From assembly GCA_021157485.1 (NCBI GenBank), contig JAGGWO010000120.1:1-5868 (forward strand): a DNA stretch of 5,868 nt. The letters are read 5' to 3'. The translations under genes were made by a program, and so were the position numbers. The DNA is from Sulfurimonas sp. (GTDB taxonomy: Bacteria > Campylobacterota > Campylobacteria > Campylobacterales > Sulfurimonadaceae). Every line of letters starts with the position of its first letter. The first letter of the stretch is position 1. Of the stretch, positions 1 through 5,868 are shown piece after piece. The notes under the pieces were generated by a model, which saw only the letters and a list, made by a program, of their open reading frames with translations, searched no databases and was not told the origin of the DNA.

Positions 1-333
1 GAGTATTTTACACCCATGACGCCTTACAAATTCCAAAACTGCAAAAATTCCGTCTTTGTTAAATTTCCAAACTTTTTCTATATCATCAAAGCTCTGCTCA
101 ACTCTAGAATACTCTCCTAAATGGTAAACCATATCAGGTGAAAATGTAATAAGTTGTTCAATATCTGAAGTTAAACCTTTTATGTAGGTCACATTAGGAA
201 CATGATTGTCTTCTGAGCCTGTAAAATAGTTATCTAATGAGTAGACATCATTGTTTTTATCTTGAGCCAATCTTTCACAAAGATGACTTCCTACAAATCC
301 AGCGCCACCAGTTACTAATATTTTCTTTTTCAT
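1..333 (-). CDS. NAD-dependent nucleotide-sugar epimerase/dehydratase, N-terminal part (3' end outside window)
   Basis: Reading the minus strand from the ATG at 333 gives 111 uninterrupted codons that run off the left edge. The protein opens with a short beta strand and the dinucleotide-binding loop of extended short-chain dehydrogenases ([10 protein letters not shown], residues 8-17). Asp34, in SLDNY, sits where the acidic residue that binds the NAD adenosine ribose is expected. A second landmark is [12 protein letters not shown] (residues 70-81), which takes the place of the more usual HLAA segment of GalE and UDP-glucuronate decarboxylase relatives. The family interconverts UDP- or GDP-sugars in the cytoplasm for surface polysaccharide or LPS synthesis. 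The catalytic YxxxK and the substrate-specific C-terminal half lie outside the window, so the exact reaction cannot be named. An AAGG at 340-343, six bases before the ATG, supports the start. The gene is transcribed divergently from the membrane transferase gene. Confidence 0.9.
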   Translation of the reverse strand, partial: MKKKILVTGGAGFVGSHLCERLAQDKNNDVYSLDNYFTGSEDNHVPNVTYIKGLTSDIEQLITFSPDMVYHLGEYSRVEQSFDDIEKVWKFNKDGIFAVLEFVRRHGCKIL

Positions 334-366
334 TATGTGCCTTATTTAAAAGTGTGTTATTTTACT

Positions 367-372
367 TTATAA
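367..372 (-). promoter_or_regulatory. possible -10 element (TATAAA) of the epimerase gene
   Basis: On the minus strand TATAAA, followed by GT, lies 33 bases before the epimerase ATG. It would place the transcript start near base 360 and give a leader of about 27 bases that contains the AAGG ribosome site. No convincing -35 box is visible, which is common in Campylobacterota. A TATACT on the same strand at 385-390 is an alternative. The AT-rich background makes chance matches likely. Confidence 0.35.
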
Positions 373-386
373 ACGATTAAAAAGAG

Positions 387-392
387 TATAAT
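387..392 (+). promoter_or_regulatory. perfect -10 element (TATAAT) immediately upstream of the LTA-synthase-like gene
   Basis: A perfect TATAAT ends only five bases before the ATG at 398. Transcription normally starts six to eight bases after the -10, so the first transcribed base would fall on or next to the start codon. Either the mRNA is leaderless or the active promoter or translation start lies elsewhere. No recognisable -35 is seen at the right distance (364-369 reads ACTTTA). The only purine stretch that could act as a ribosome site, AAAAAGAG at 379-386, would lie upstream of such a transcript start. Confidence 0.5.
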
Positions 393-397
393 TCCGG

Positions 398-2371
398 ATG
401 CAAAAATATCAATCTATCAATTTTTTACTAAATTTACTCTACTCCTTTTTAAAACTTTTTTTAGTTGCACTTCTGTTTATGGGGCTTGCAAGAGGCTATT
501 TGCTTTTTAGTCATGGCTCTATATCTGAGTTTGGGCTTGGAGAACTTTTTGCATCATTTTTTCTAGGTTTAAGACTTGACTCTAGTGTTTTAGCGTACAT
601 TTTTTCCCTGCCTGTTTTACTGTCTCCTCTATTTATGTTTAGATTTTTACAAACAAAAGCTTATGCTCTTTTTAGAGTATATTTTTTCTTAGTATTCACT
701 GTAGTGTTTTTTATGATATTTACAGATTTTAGCTATTTTTCATTTTTTGGTGAGCACTCAACTCTGATGATCTTTGGTGTTTTTGATGATGATACCGAGG
801 CACTTGTAAGAACTGCATTTGATAACTATAATGTAGCTTTGGTTGCATTTTTTATTGTAATAATTTTATCAATTATATATTTTATAGTTTTTAAGATTCT
901 TCAAGAAAAAAAGAGTATCTCTGTTGAGTGGGGAGTGTTAAAGGGAACTGGAATTTATCTAAGTGTTATCGTATTAGTGGCTCTTCTTGGTCGTGGTTCA
1001 TTGGGACTTTTTCCTTTAGCATACAATACACCAGACCCAACCTCAAACCAGTTCTTAAATAACCTATCAAAATCTGCACCCTTTGCACTTTTTGACTCCT
1101 ATAATGCATATGAAAAAAGTAAAAATGGTAACTACGACCTTATTAAGGATGTTGGTTTTAGAGGGAAAATGGATGAAGCTTTTAAGATTCACACACAAAA
1201 AGCTACTATAGATGAAAAAAATCTTTTAAATAACATAAAATATACAACGCCAGTAAATAAAGCTATTGAAGATATGCCACCTCATGTTGTTGTTGTGATG
1301 GTTGAGAGTTTTGGAATGCCGCTACTTGATTATCAGAGTAAAATATTTAATATAATGGGACGTATTCAAAAACATTTTAAGGAAGACATACTTTTTAATA
1401 GATTTATATCCGCGTCAAATGGAACAGTAGTCTCACTAGAACCACTTTTGCTAAATATAACAGCGCGTCCACAATCAACTGCGTTTGCACAGGGCAAATA
1501 TCTCAACACTGCGTTTACACAAGCAAGTGCAAAGGTCTATAAGGATGCGGGATATGAGACAAATTTTGTTTATGGTGGGGATTTGTCTTGGAGAAATGTT
1601 GGTAATTTTATGTCTAAGCAAGGGTTTACAAATATAGATGGAAGAGCCTCTATAGCAAAAAGCTTAGGGGAGAATCGAGAAGAGATATCACATGACTGGG
1701 GAGTTTTTGATGGGTATCTTTATAAATATATAGAGAAGAAACTTAAAAATGCTACAAAGCCACAGTTTATCTTCGTACTAACTACAAATAACCATCCACC
1801 CTATAAAATTCCAAATGATTACAAATCAAACACTTTAGAGTTGTCAGAGAAATTAAAAGCACATATTACTGGTGATATAGATTTAGCAAAAAGAAGATTT
1901 AAAGATTATGCCTATGCTGTTGATATGGCAGGTGAGTTTTTGGATCATGTAAAAGAGTCAGGTTTAGCCCAAAAAACTGTAGTAGTAATTACAGGAGATA
2001 ATAATACTGTAGAGGGAATAATGAAGTATGATGATTATTACAATCAAACAAAACGAATCCCTTTTTATCTCTACCTTCCAGAGTATCTAAAACCATACGA
2101 GAAGATTGACATGACTTTAGCATCTTCTCATAAAGATATTTTTCCTACACTTTACGATTTAACATTAAGTGACAAAGAGTATATGGCGATTGGTACAAAT
2201 CTGCTAGATAAGAATCATATTCACTGTGGCTTTAATGATGCAGGTGTTATAATGTCAAAAGATGGTGGTTTTAAACTGGATAATCCAAAAACGCAAGCTG
2301 AAGCTGAGTGTCAAGAGTACTACAAGGCAACTTTGGCAGTTACTGAGTATCTGATAAAATCACAAGAATAA
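398..2371 (+). CDS. LTA synthase family membrane protein (alkaline-phosphatase/sulfatase fold), probable phosphoglycerol or phosphoethanolamine transferase
   Basis: The 657-residue protein has about five hydrophobic helices (roughly residues 8-35, 47-80, 86-108, 147-166 and 184-204), a linker, and a large C-terminal domain expected in the periplasm. This is the architecture and length of LtaS/MdoB-type enzymes, which move a polar head group from a phospholipid onto an acceptor. Visible landmarks are MVESFG with Glu303 (metal ligand), SNGT with Thr343 as the probable nucleophile, TTNNHPPY with His466 (substrate-site histidine), TGDNN with Asp534, and SSHKDIFPTLYDL (577-589). The expected Asp-His metal pair reads Asp534-Asn535. 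The acceptor and head group cannot be read from sequence: in a Gram-negative cell they could be lipid A, an oligosaccharide, a glycan or a protein. ATG 398 is the most upstream possible ATG, because an in-frame TAA lies at 389-391. Starting at Met28 would remove most of the first helix. The ABC transporter gene follows after 18 bases, which suggests co-transcription and a shared envelope-lipid role. Confidence 0.88.
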   Translation: MQKYQSINFLLNLLYSFLKLFLVALLFMGLARGYLLFSHGSISEFGLGELFASFFLGLRLDSSVLAYIFSLPVLLSPLFMFRFLQTKAYALFRVYFFLVFTVVFFMIFTDFSYFSFFGEHSTLMIFGVFDDDTEALVRTAFDNYNVALVAFFIVIILSIIYFIVFKILQEKKSISVEWGVLKGTGIYLSVIVLVALLGRGSLGLFPLAYNTPDPTSNQFLNNLSKSAPFALFDSYNAYEKSKNGNYDLIKDVGFRGKMDEAFKIHTQKATIDEKNLLNNIKYTTPVNKAIEDMPPHVVVVMVESFGMPLLDYQSKIFNIMGRIQKHFKEDILFNRFISASNGTVVSLEPLLLNITARPQSTAFAQGKYLNTAFTQASAKVYKDAGYETNFVYGGDLSWRNVGNFMSKQGFTNIDGRASIAKSLGENREEISHDWGVFDGYLYKYIEKKLKNATKPQFIFVLTTNNHPPYKIPNDYKSNTLELSEKLKAHITGDIDLAKRRFKDYAYAVDMAGEFLDHVKESGLAQKTVVVITGDNNTVEGIMKYDDYYNQTKRIPFYLYLPEYLKPYEKIDMTLASSHKDIFPTLYDLTLSDKEYMAIGTNLLDKNHIHCGFNDAGVIMSKDGGFKLDNPKTQAEAECQEYYKATLAVTEYLIKSQE

Positions 2372-2379
2372 AAGAAGCT

Positions 2380-2383
2380 AGGA
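2380..2383 (+). promoter_or_regulatory. ribosome binding site (AGGA) supporting the TTG start of the ABC transporter
   Basis: AGGA sits six bases before the TTG at 2390. The first in-frame ATG is codon 20, inside the first transmembrane helix, so this site supports the TTG start. It lies in the 18-base gap after the upstream stop codon, consistent with translation from a shared transcript. Confidence 0.65.
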
Positions 2384-2389
2384 AACTAT

Positions 2390-4102
2390 TTGAGAAAAGT
2401 ATTAAAACGATTTTGGCCGTATATAAAAGAGTATAAACTTTACTATATGTTGGTTCTCTTTGGAATTATCCTAACTGTATCTGCTACACTCGCCACTGCA
2501 CATATTATGAAGCCTCTTATGGATGATTTATTTATTTCTCAGAAAGAAGAGATGCTTTACTATATCCCTATTGGTTTAGTTGCTATATATTTTACAAAAG
2601 CTATTGGACGTTACATACAGTCTGTGTTTATGAACCATATTGGTCAGCATATAATGGCACGACTAAGAGAGATTCTGCTTCATAAAATCATCACACTTGA
2701 TATGAGCTTTTTATATAAAAATAGGAGTGGAGAGCTTATCTCTAGAGTTATCAATGATATTGGAAAAATAGAGTATTTTGTCTCCAATATGCTGCCTGAA
2801 CTCTTTCGTGAAAGTATCACTGTTGTTGCCCTGATTGGTTATGTCATATATCTAAACGCAACCTTGGCTTTTTACGCTCTAATTTTAGTGCCTCTTATTA
2901 TATATCCTATTATGATGATTGCAAAAAAACTGAAAAAATATGCGCATCGTTCACAATCAAAAAGTGCAGATGTAGTGACCCGTTTAACGGAAGTTTTTAA
3001 CAACGGAGAGATTATAAAAGCAAACGCAACTGAAGATTTTGAGATGTCACGTTTTTCTGTTGAGAATTGGAAGTTTTTTAAGATAAATATGAAGTCAGTT
3101 TATGTTGGTGAGATTGTTTCGCCCTTGATGGAGATAATAGGTGCAGCTGGTTTAGCAATGGTTATCTTCGTTGGTGGACATGAGGTATATAGTGATAATA
3201 TGAGTGTAGGAGAGTTTACTGCATTTTTAACTGCTGTCGGACTTGTTTTTCAACCTATTCGCCGTATTAGCTCTATATATCGCAGAATTCAAGAGGCTGT
3301 TGCGGCAAGTGAAAGAGTTTTTGAGGTTTTAGATAGAGAGAACCTTATAAAAGATGGTGAAAAAGTTTTAAAGGAAGATATAACTAGGATTGCGTTTAAA
3401 AATGTAAAATTAAAATATGATGACTCATATGCACTTGATGATGTTAGTATATCAATAAAACAGGGCGAAAATATTGCGCTTGTTGGAGACAGTGGAGGTG
3501 GTAAATCTACTTTTATAAATATGCTTCTGCGTTTTTATGACCCTGACAGCGGAGAAGTGAGAGTAAATGACAGAAATATAAAAGAATTTACACAAGCCTC
3601 TTTAAAACATCATATATCACTTGTAACACAAAGAATTTATATATTTCAAGATACTCTTGCTGCTAATGTTGCATATGGTCAAAAAAATATTGATGAACAA
3701 AGAGTACATGAAGCACTGCGTTTAGCAGATGCTTCAGAATTTGTGGCGTCACTTGATAAAGGAATAGAAACTATGATGGAAGAGTTTGGCGTAAATCTTT
3801 CAGGTGGACAGCGACAACGTGTAGCTATTGCAAGAGCGATATATAAACACTCTTCACTTTTACTTTTTGATGAGGCAACTTCTGCGCTTGATAATGAGAG
3901 TGAAAAACGTATACAAGCTGCTTTAAGTGAGTATTCAAAAGATAAAATCACTATTACAATTGCCCATAGATTAAGTACAATAGAAGATGCTGATAAAATT
4001 TTAGTTATGCAGCGAGGTCAAATAGTCGCAAGTGGAACTCATAAAGAACTTTTAGAGAGTTCAGAAGTTTATCAAAGATTAGCTGGAGCATTTGAAAAAT
4101 AA
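2390..4102 (+). CDS. msbA: MsbA-like ABC exporter, fused permease and ATPase half-transporter
   Basis: The 570-residue protein is a type IV (type I exporter) half-transporter that would act as a homodimer in the inner membrane. Six hydrophobic helices are visible at about 18-40, 55-78, 136-156, 157-178, 243-263 and 272-292. The nucleotide-binding domain follows: A-loop Tyr343, Walker A GDSGGGKST (366-374, Lys372), Q-loop Gln414, signature LSGGQ (470-474), Walker B LLLFDE (490-495, catalytic Glu495), D-loop SALD (498-501) and switch His526. All ATPase residues are intact. Length, layout and the KPLMDDLF segment (41-48) near the end of the first helix resemble MsbA, which flips lipid A-core across the inner membrane. 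Multidrug or other lipid half-transporters of the same family are possible, so the symbol is tentative. Translation starts at TTG with AGGA six bases upstream. Its position 18 bases after an LTA-synthase-like gene fits export and modification of an envelope lipid. Confidence 0.85.
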   Translation: MRKVLKRFWPYIKEYKLYYMLVLFGIILTVSATLATAHIMKPLMDDLFISQKEEMLYYIPIGLVAIYFTKAIGRYIQSVFMNHIGQHIMARLREILLHKIITLDMSFLYKNRSGELISRVINDIGKIEYFVSNMLPELFRESITVVALIGYVIYLNATLAFYALILVPLIIYPIMMIAKKLKKYAHRSQSKSADVVTRLTEVFNNGEIIKANATEDFEMSRFSVENWKFFKINMKSVYVGEIVSPLMEIIGAAGLAMVIFVGGHEVYSDNMSVGEFTAFLTAVGLVFQPIRRISSIYRRIQEAVAASERVFEVLDRENLIKDGEKVLKEDITRIAFKNVKLKYDDSYALDDVSISIKQGENIALVGDSGGGKSTFINMLLRFYDPDSGEVRVNDRNIKEFTQASLKHHISLVTQRIYIFQDTLAANVAYGQKNIDEQRVHEALRLADASEFVASLDKGIETMMEEFGVNLSGGQRQRVAIARAIYKHSSLLLFDEATSALDNESEKRIQAALSEYSKDKITITIAHRLSTIEDADKILVMQRGQIVASGTHKELLESSEVYQRLAGAFEK

Positions 4103-4119
4103 TTTAATGGGTTTGTTAG

Positions 4120-4125
4120 TATAAT
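4120..4125 (+). promoter_or_regulatory. hemN: -10 element (TATAAT) of the hemN promoter
   Basis: A perfect TATAAT lies in the 64-base gap between the transporter and hemN, preceded by the T-rich stretch GTTTGTTAG. No standard -35 is evident, as is usual for sigma-70 promoters of Campylobacterota. The transcript start would be near 4132, giving a leader of about 35 bases that includes TGGA at 4157-4160, six bases before the hemN ATG. This suggests hemN has its own promoter as well as any read-through from upstream. Confidence 0.6.
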
Positions 4126-4130
4126 TTAGA

Positions 4131-4149
4131 GATAATCGCGGTAATTATT
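4131..4149 (+). promoter_or_regulatory. possible operator: GATAAT-N7-ATTATT imperfect palindrome (Fur-box-like)
   Basis: GATAAT at 4131-4136 and ATTATT at 4144-4149 form an inverted repeat with a seven-base centre (CGCGGTA). The arms have the spacing of the outer arms of the classical 19-base Fur box and match 11 of its 12 outer positions. The central positions match poorly, so about 12 of 19 agree overall. The element overlaps the predicted hemN transcript start, a typical repressor position. A chance AT-rich palindrome is a serious alternative. Confidence 0.25.
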
Positions 4150-4166
4150 AATAAAATGGATTAAAC

Positions 4167-5534
4167 ATGCTAGATTTTTCAAAATTTTTAAAGTACTCAA
4201 AACCAGGACCTCGTTATACTTCTTACCCGACTGCATTGGAGTTTAGTGACTCTTATGAGTATGATGAGTATATTAAAAAAATGGAAAATCAGGATTCATC
4301 AAGACCTCTTAGCCTCTACTTCCACCTTCCTTTTTGTAAAAATGCTTGTTACTTCTGTGGATGTAATGTTGTTTTTACTTCAAAAGAGGACAAGATGCTT
4401 CGTTATATTGAGTATCTTAAACGTGAACTTGAAATATTATCAAAGCATTTAGATTGTAAACGCGAAGTGATTCAGATGCACTTTGGTGGTGGGACTCCAA
4501 CTTTCTTTACAGCAGAGCAGTTAAAAGTAATCATTGATGAAATTAAATCATACTTTCCAAACTTTGTAGAGGGTGCTGAAATCTCTTGTGAGATTGATCC
4601 TCGTCACATAGATGAAGATCAGATGAGAGTTATGAGTGAAGCTGGTTTTAATCGTGTAAGTTTTGGTATTCAAGACTTTAATGAAAAAGTTCAGATTGCA
4701 GTTCACCGTGTTCAGCCTTATGCAGTAACAAAAGATGCTATGGATTTAGCAAGAAAATATAATATGCACTCTGTAAATGTTGACCTTATTTATGGACTTC
4801 CTTTTCAAACATTAGAAACATTTAAAGAGACACTGCGTTTAGCCCTCACTCTCTCTCCTGATAGATTTGCAGTATTTAATTATGCTCATGTTCCTTGGAT
4901 GAAAAAGACTATGCGTAAAATAGATGAAACAACTCTTCCTCTTCCTGATGAAAAGCTTGAAATCATGCAGTACACTATAGACTTTTTAACTTCCCATGGT
5001 TATAAGATGGTTGGTATGGATCACTTTGCAAAACCTGAAGATGAACTGTTTAAGGCGATAGAAAAGGGTGAACTACATAGAAACTTTCAAGGTTATACTA
5101 CAAAAGGTGGAGCTGATTTAATCGGTGTTGGACTTACATCAATAGGTGAAGGTGTTGATAGCTACAATCAAAACTTTAAAGATATGAAACTTTATGAAGC
5201 GGCTATTGATGCAAAGAAACTTCCATTTGAGCGTGGTGTAGTTTTGAATGAAGATGATCAAATTCGTCAATATGTAATTATGGAACTGATGAGTAACTTC
5301 AAACTTGATATAAAAAGATTTGAGAAACTATTTAATATAGAGTTTAAAACTTATTTTGCTGATGCGATAGAAGCTCTTAAACCATTTGCTGATGAAGAAC
5401 TTTTAACTATGGATGAAAATCACATAGAGTGTAGTGAAACAGGAACTCTTCTTATTAGAAATATTGCTATGCCTTTTGATGCGTATATGAAAAAACATGT
5501 GGCAAGTAAAAAGACATTTTCAAAGACGGTATAA
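4167..5534 (+). CDS. hemN: oxygen-independent coproporphyrinogen III dehydrogenase (radical SAM)
   Basis: HemN converts coproporphyrinogen III to protoporphyrinogen IX in the cytoplasm by two radical oxidative decarboxylations, the anaerobic route of heme synthesis. The 455-residue length matches true HemN proteins. The N-terminal GPRYTSYPTALEF (14-26) is the HemN-specific segment that the HemW-type relatives lack. The radical SAM cluster motif is Cys57-x3-Cys61-x2-Cys64, followed by the HemN-typical Cys66, with Tyr51 before it. GGGTPT (107-112) is the SAM-binding glycine motif. Glu142 in CEIDP, Gln169 in FGIQD, Arg181 in HRVQP and Asp206 in VDLIYGLP correspond to SAM-contact residues of E. 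coli HemN, each with a constant offset of three. The C-terminal domain is complete through RNIAMPFDAYM (431-441). TGGA lies six bases before the ATG. The next gene begins eight bases after the stop, so the two are probably co-transcribed. Confidence 0.97.
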   Translation: MLDFSKFLKYSKPGPRYTSYPTALEFSDSYEYDEYIKKMENQDSSRPLSLYFHLPFCKNACYFCGCNVVFTSKEDKMLRYIEYLKRELEILSKHLDCKREVIQMHFGGGTPTFFTAEQLKVIIDEIKSYFPNFVEGAEISCEIDPRHIDEDQMRVMSEAGFNRVSFGIQDFNEKVQIAVHRVQPYAVTKDAMDLARKYNMHSVNVDLIYGLPFQTLETFKETLRLALTLSPDRFAVFNYAHVPWMKKTMRKIDETTLPLPDEKLEIMQYTIDFLTSHGYKMVGMDHFAKPEDELFKAIEKGELHRNFQGYTTKGGADLIGVGLTSIGEGVDSYNQNFKDMKLYEAAIDAKKLPFERGVVLNEDDQIRQYVIMELMSNFKLDIKRFEKLFNIEFKTYFADAIEALKPFADEELLTMDENHIECSETGTLLIRNIAMPFDAYMKKHVASKKTFSKTV

Positions 5535-5542
5535 AAAACAGT

Positions 5543-5868
5543 ATGGAAATGAATAAAAATCTAGAAGATATTTTTAGTTTTGATGAAATTCAAGATGATT
5601 GTGTTAAGTGTGGTAAGTGTATTCCTGTCTGTACTATTCATAATGTAAACGCAGATGAGGTTACTTCCCCCCGTGGGTTTATAGACCTTCTTGGTGCTTA
5701 TAAACGCGGTCAATTAGACTTAGATAAGAATGCTAAAGATATATTTGAGTCATGTTTTTTATGTACTGCCTGTGTTGAGGTTTGCCCTAAGTCACTTCCA
5801 ACAGATATGATAATAGAACAAGTTCGCTCAGACATAGCACAAAAGTATGGAATAGCATGGTATAAAAA
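5543..5868 (+). CDS. two-[4Fe-4S] ferredoxin-type oxidoreductase subunit, GlcF/LutA/HdrD-like, N-terminal part (3' end outside window)
   Basis: The frame stays open for 108 codons to the right edge of the window. It carries two four-cysteine motifs of the CX2CX2CX3C type: Cys20, 23, 26, 30 and Cys71, 74, 77, 81 with Pro82 after the last. Between them lies SPRGFIDLL (42-50), a segment typical of the Fe-S subunits of glycolate or lactate oxidases and of heterodisulfide-reductase-like proteins. Such proteins pass electrons from a flavoprotein dehydrogenase to the quinone pool or another acceptor. The CCG domains that would confirm the subfamily are beyond the window, so the substrate is unknown. 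Two starts are possible, ATG 5543 and ATG 5549, and neither has a strong ribosome site, which suggests translational coupling to hemN eight bases upstream. A ferredoxin-type protein next to hemN also occurs in Campylobacter (recollection of Cj0991c beside hemN, not verified). Confidence 0.85.
   Translation, partial: MEMNKNLEDIFSFDEIQDDCVKCGKCIPVCTIHNVNADEVTSPRGFIDLLGAYKRGQLDLDKNAKDIFESCFLCTACVEVCPKSLPTDMIIEQVRSDIAQKYGIAWYK

Noticed and set aside
2372..2389. Separate promoter or terminator between the transferase and transporter genes
   Set aside because: The gap is 18 bases, holds a ribosome site and has no hairpin or -10 element, so co-transcription is the simpler reading.
3679..3951. 90-codon open frame on the minus strand inside the ABC transporter gene
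   Set aside because: It lies opposite the conserved signature and Walker B region, its Ser-rich translation resembles nothing known, and no ribosome site is evident. It is an antisense shadow of the transporter.
4131..4149. Hairpin between the transporter and hemN as a rho-independent terminator
   Set aside because: The stem is only about five A/T pairs and no T-run follows, so it would not be a stable terminator. The palindrome is better considered as a possible operator.
4246..4452. 68-codon open frame in another plus-strand frame inside hemN
   Set aside because: It overlaps the essential radical SAM cysteine region of hemN and its translation is low-complexity, so it is a frame shadow.
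1..5868. Recurring GAGTAT hexamer as a possible dispersed repeat or uptake signal
   Set aside because: Nearly all occurrences are in-frame Glu-Tyr codon pairs or other coding coincidences without conserved flanks. Codon-context bias explains them.

Overview
The window looks like chromosomal DNA of a low-GC Gram-negative bacterium, most likely a Campylobacterota (Sulfurimonas- or Campylobacter-like) species. This rests on the AT-rich codon use, TATAAT-type -10 elements without clear -35 boxes, the style of the proteins, and a hemN gene followed directly by a two-cluster Fe-S oxidoreductase gene. The assignment comes from recognition only; no database search was possible. Coding density is very high. 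Five genes are present, two of them cut by the window edges, and no RNA genes, mobile elements, CRISPR arrays or long repeats were seen. No gap longer than 300 bases lacks a gene.

Layout: on the minus strand, bases 1-333 hold the N-terminal 111 residues of an NAD-dependent nucleotide-sugar epimerase/dehydratase. A 64-base divergent intergenic region follows. On the plus strand, 398-2371 encodes a five-helix membrane protein with a periplasmic LTA-synthase/sulfatase-type domain, and 18 bases later comes an MsbA-like lipid-exporting ABC half-transporter (2390-4102, TTG start). A 64-base gap carrying a promoter and a possible Fur-like palindrome leads to hemN (4167-5534). Eight bases after hemN begins a ferredoxin-type Fe-S protein (5543 to the end, partial).

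How the genes may work together: the first three genes suggest an envelope neighbourhood, with nucleotide-sugar metabolism, a phospholipid head-group transferase acting outside the inner membrane, and an ABC lipid flippase. The transferase and transporter are probably one operon. The hemN/Fe-S pair looks like a second operon for anaerobic heme synthesis and Fe-S redox chemistry. No wholly new system is evident. The points most worth a second look are an Asn at the expected His metal ligand in the LTA-synthase-like protein, its possibly leaderless mRNA, the transferase-flippase pairing, and the palindrome at the hemN promoter.
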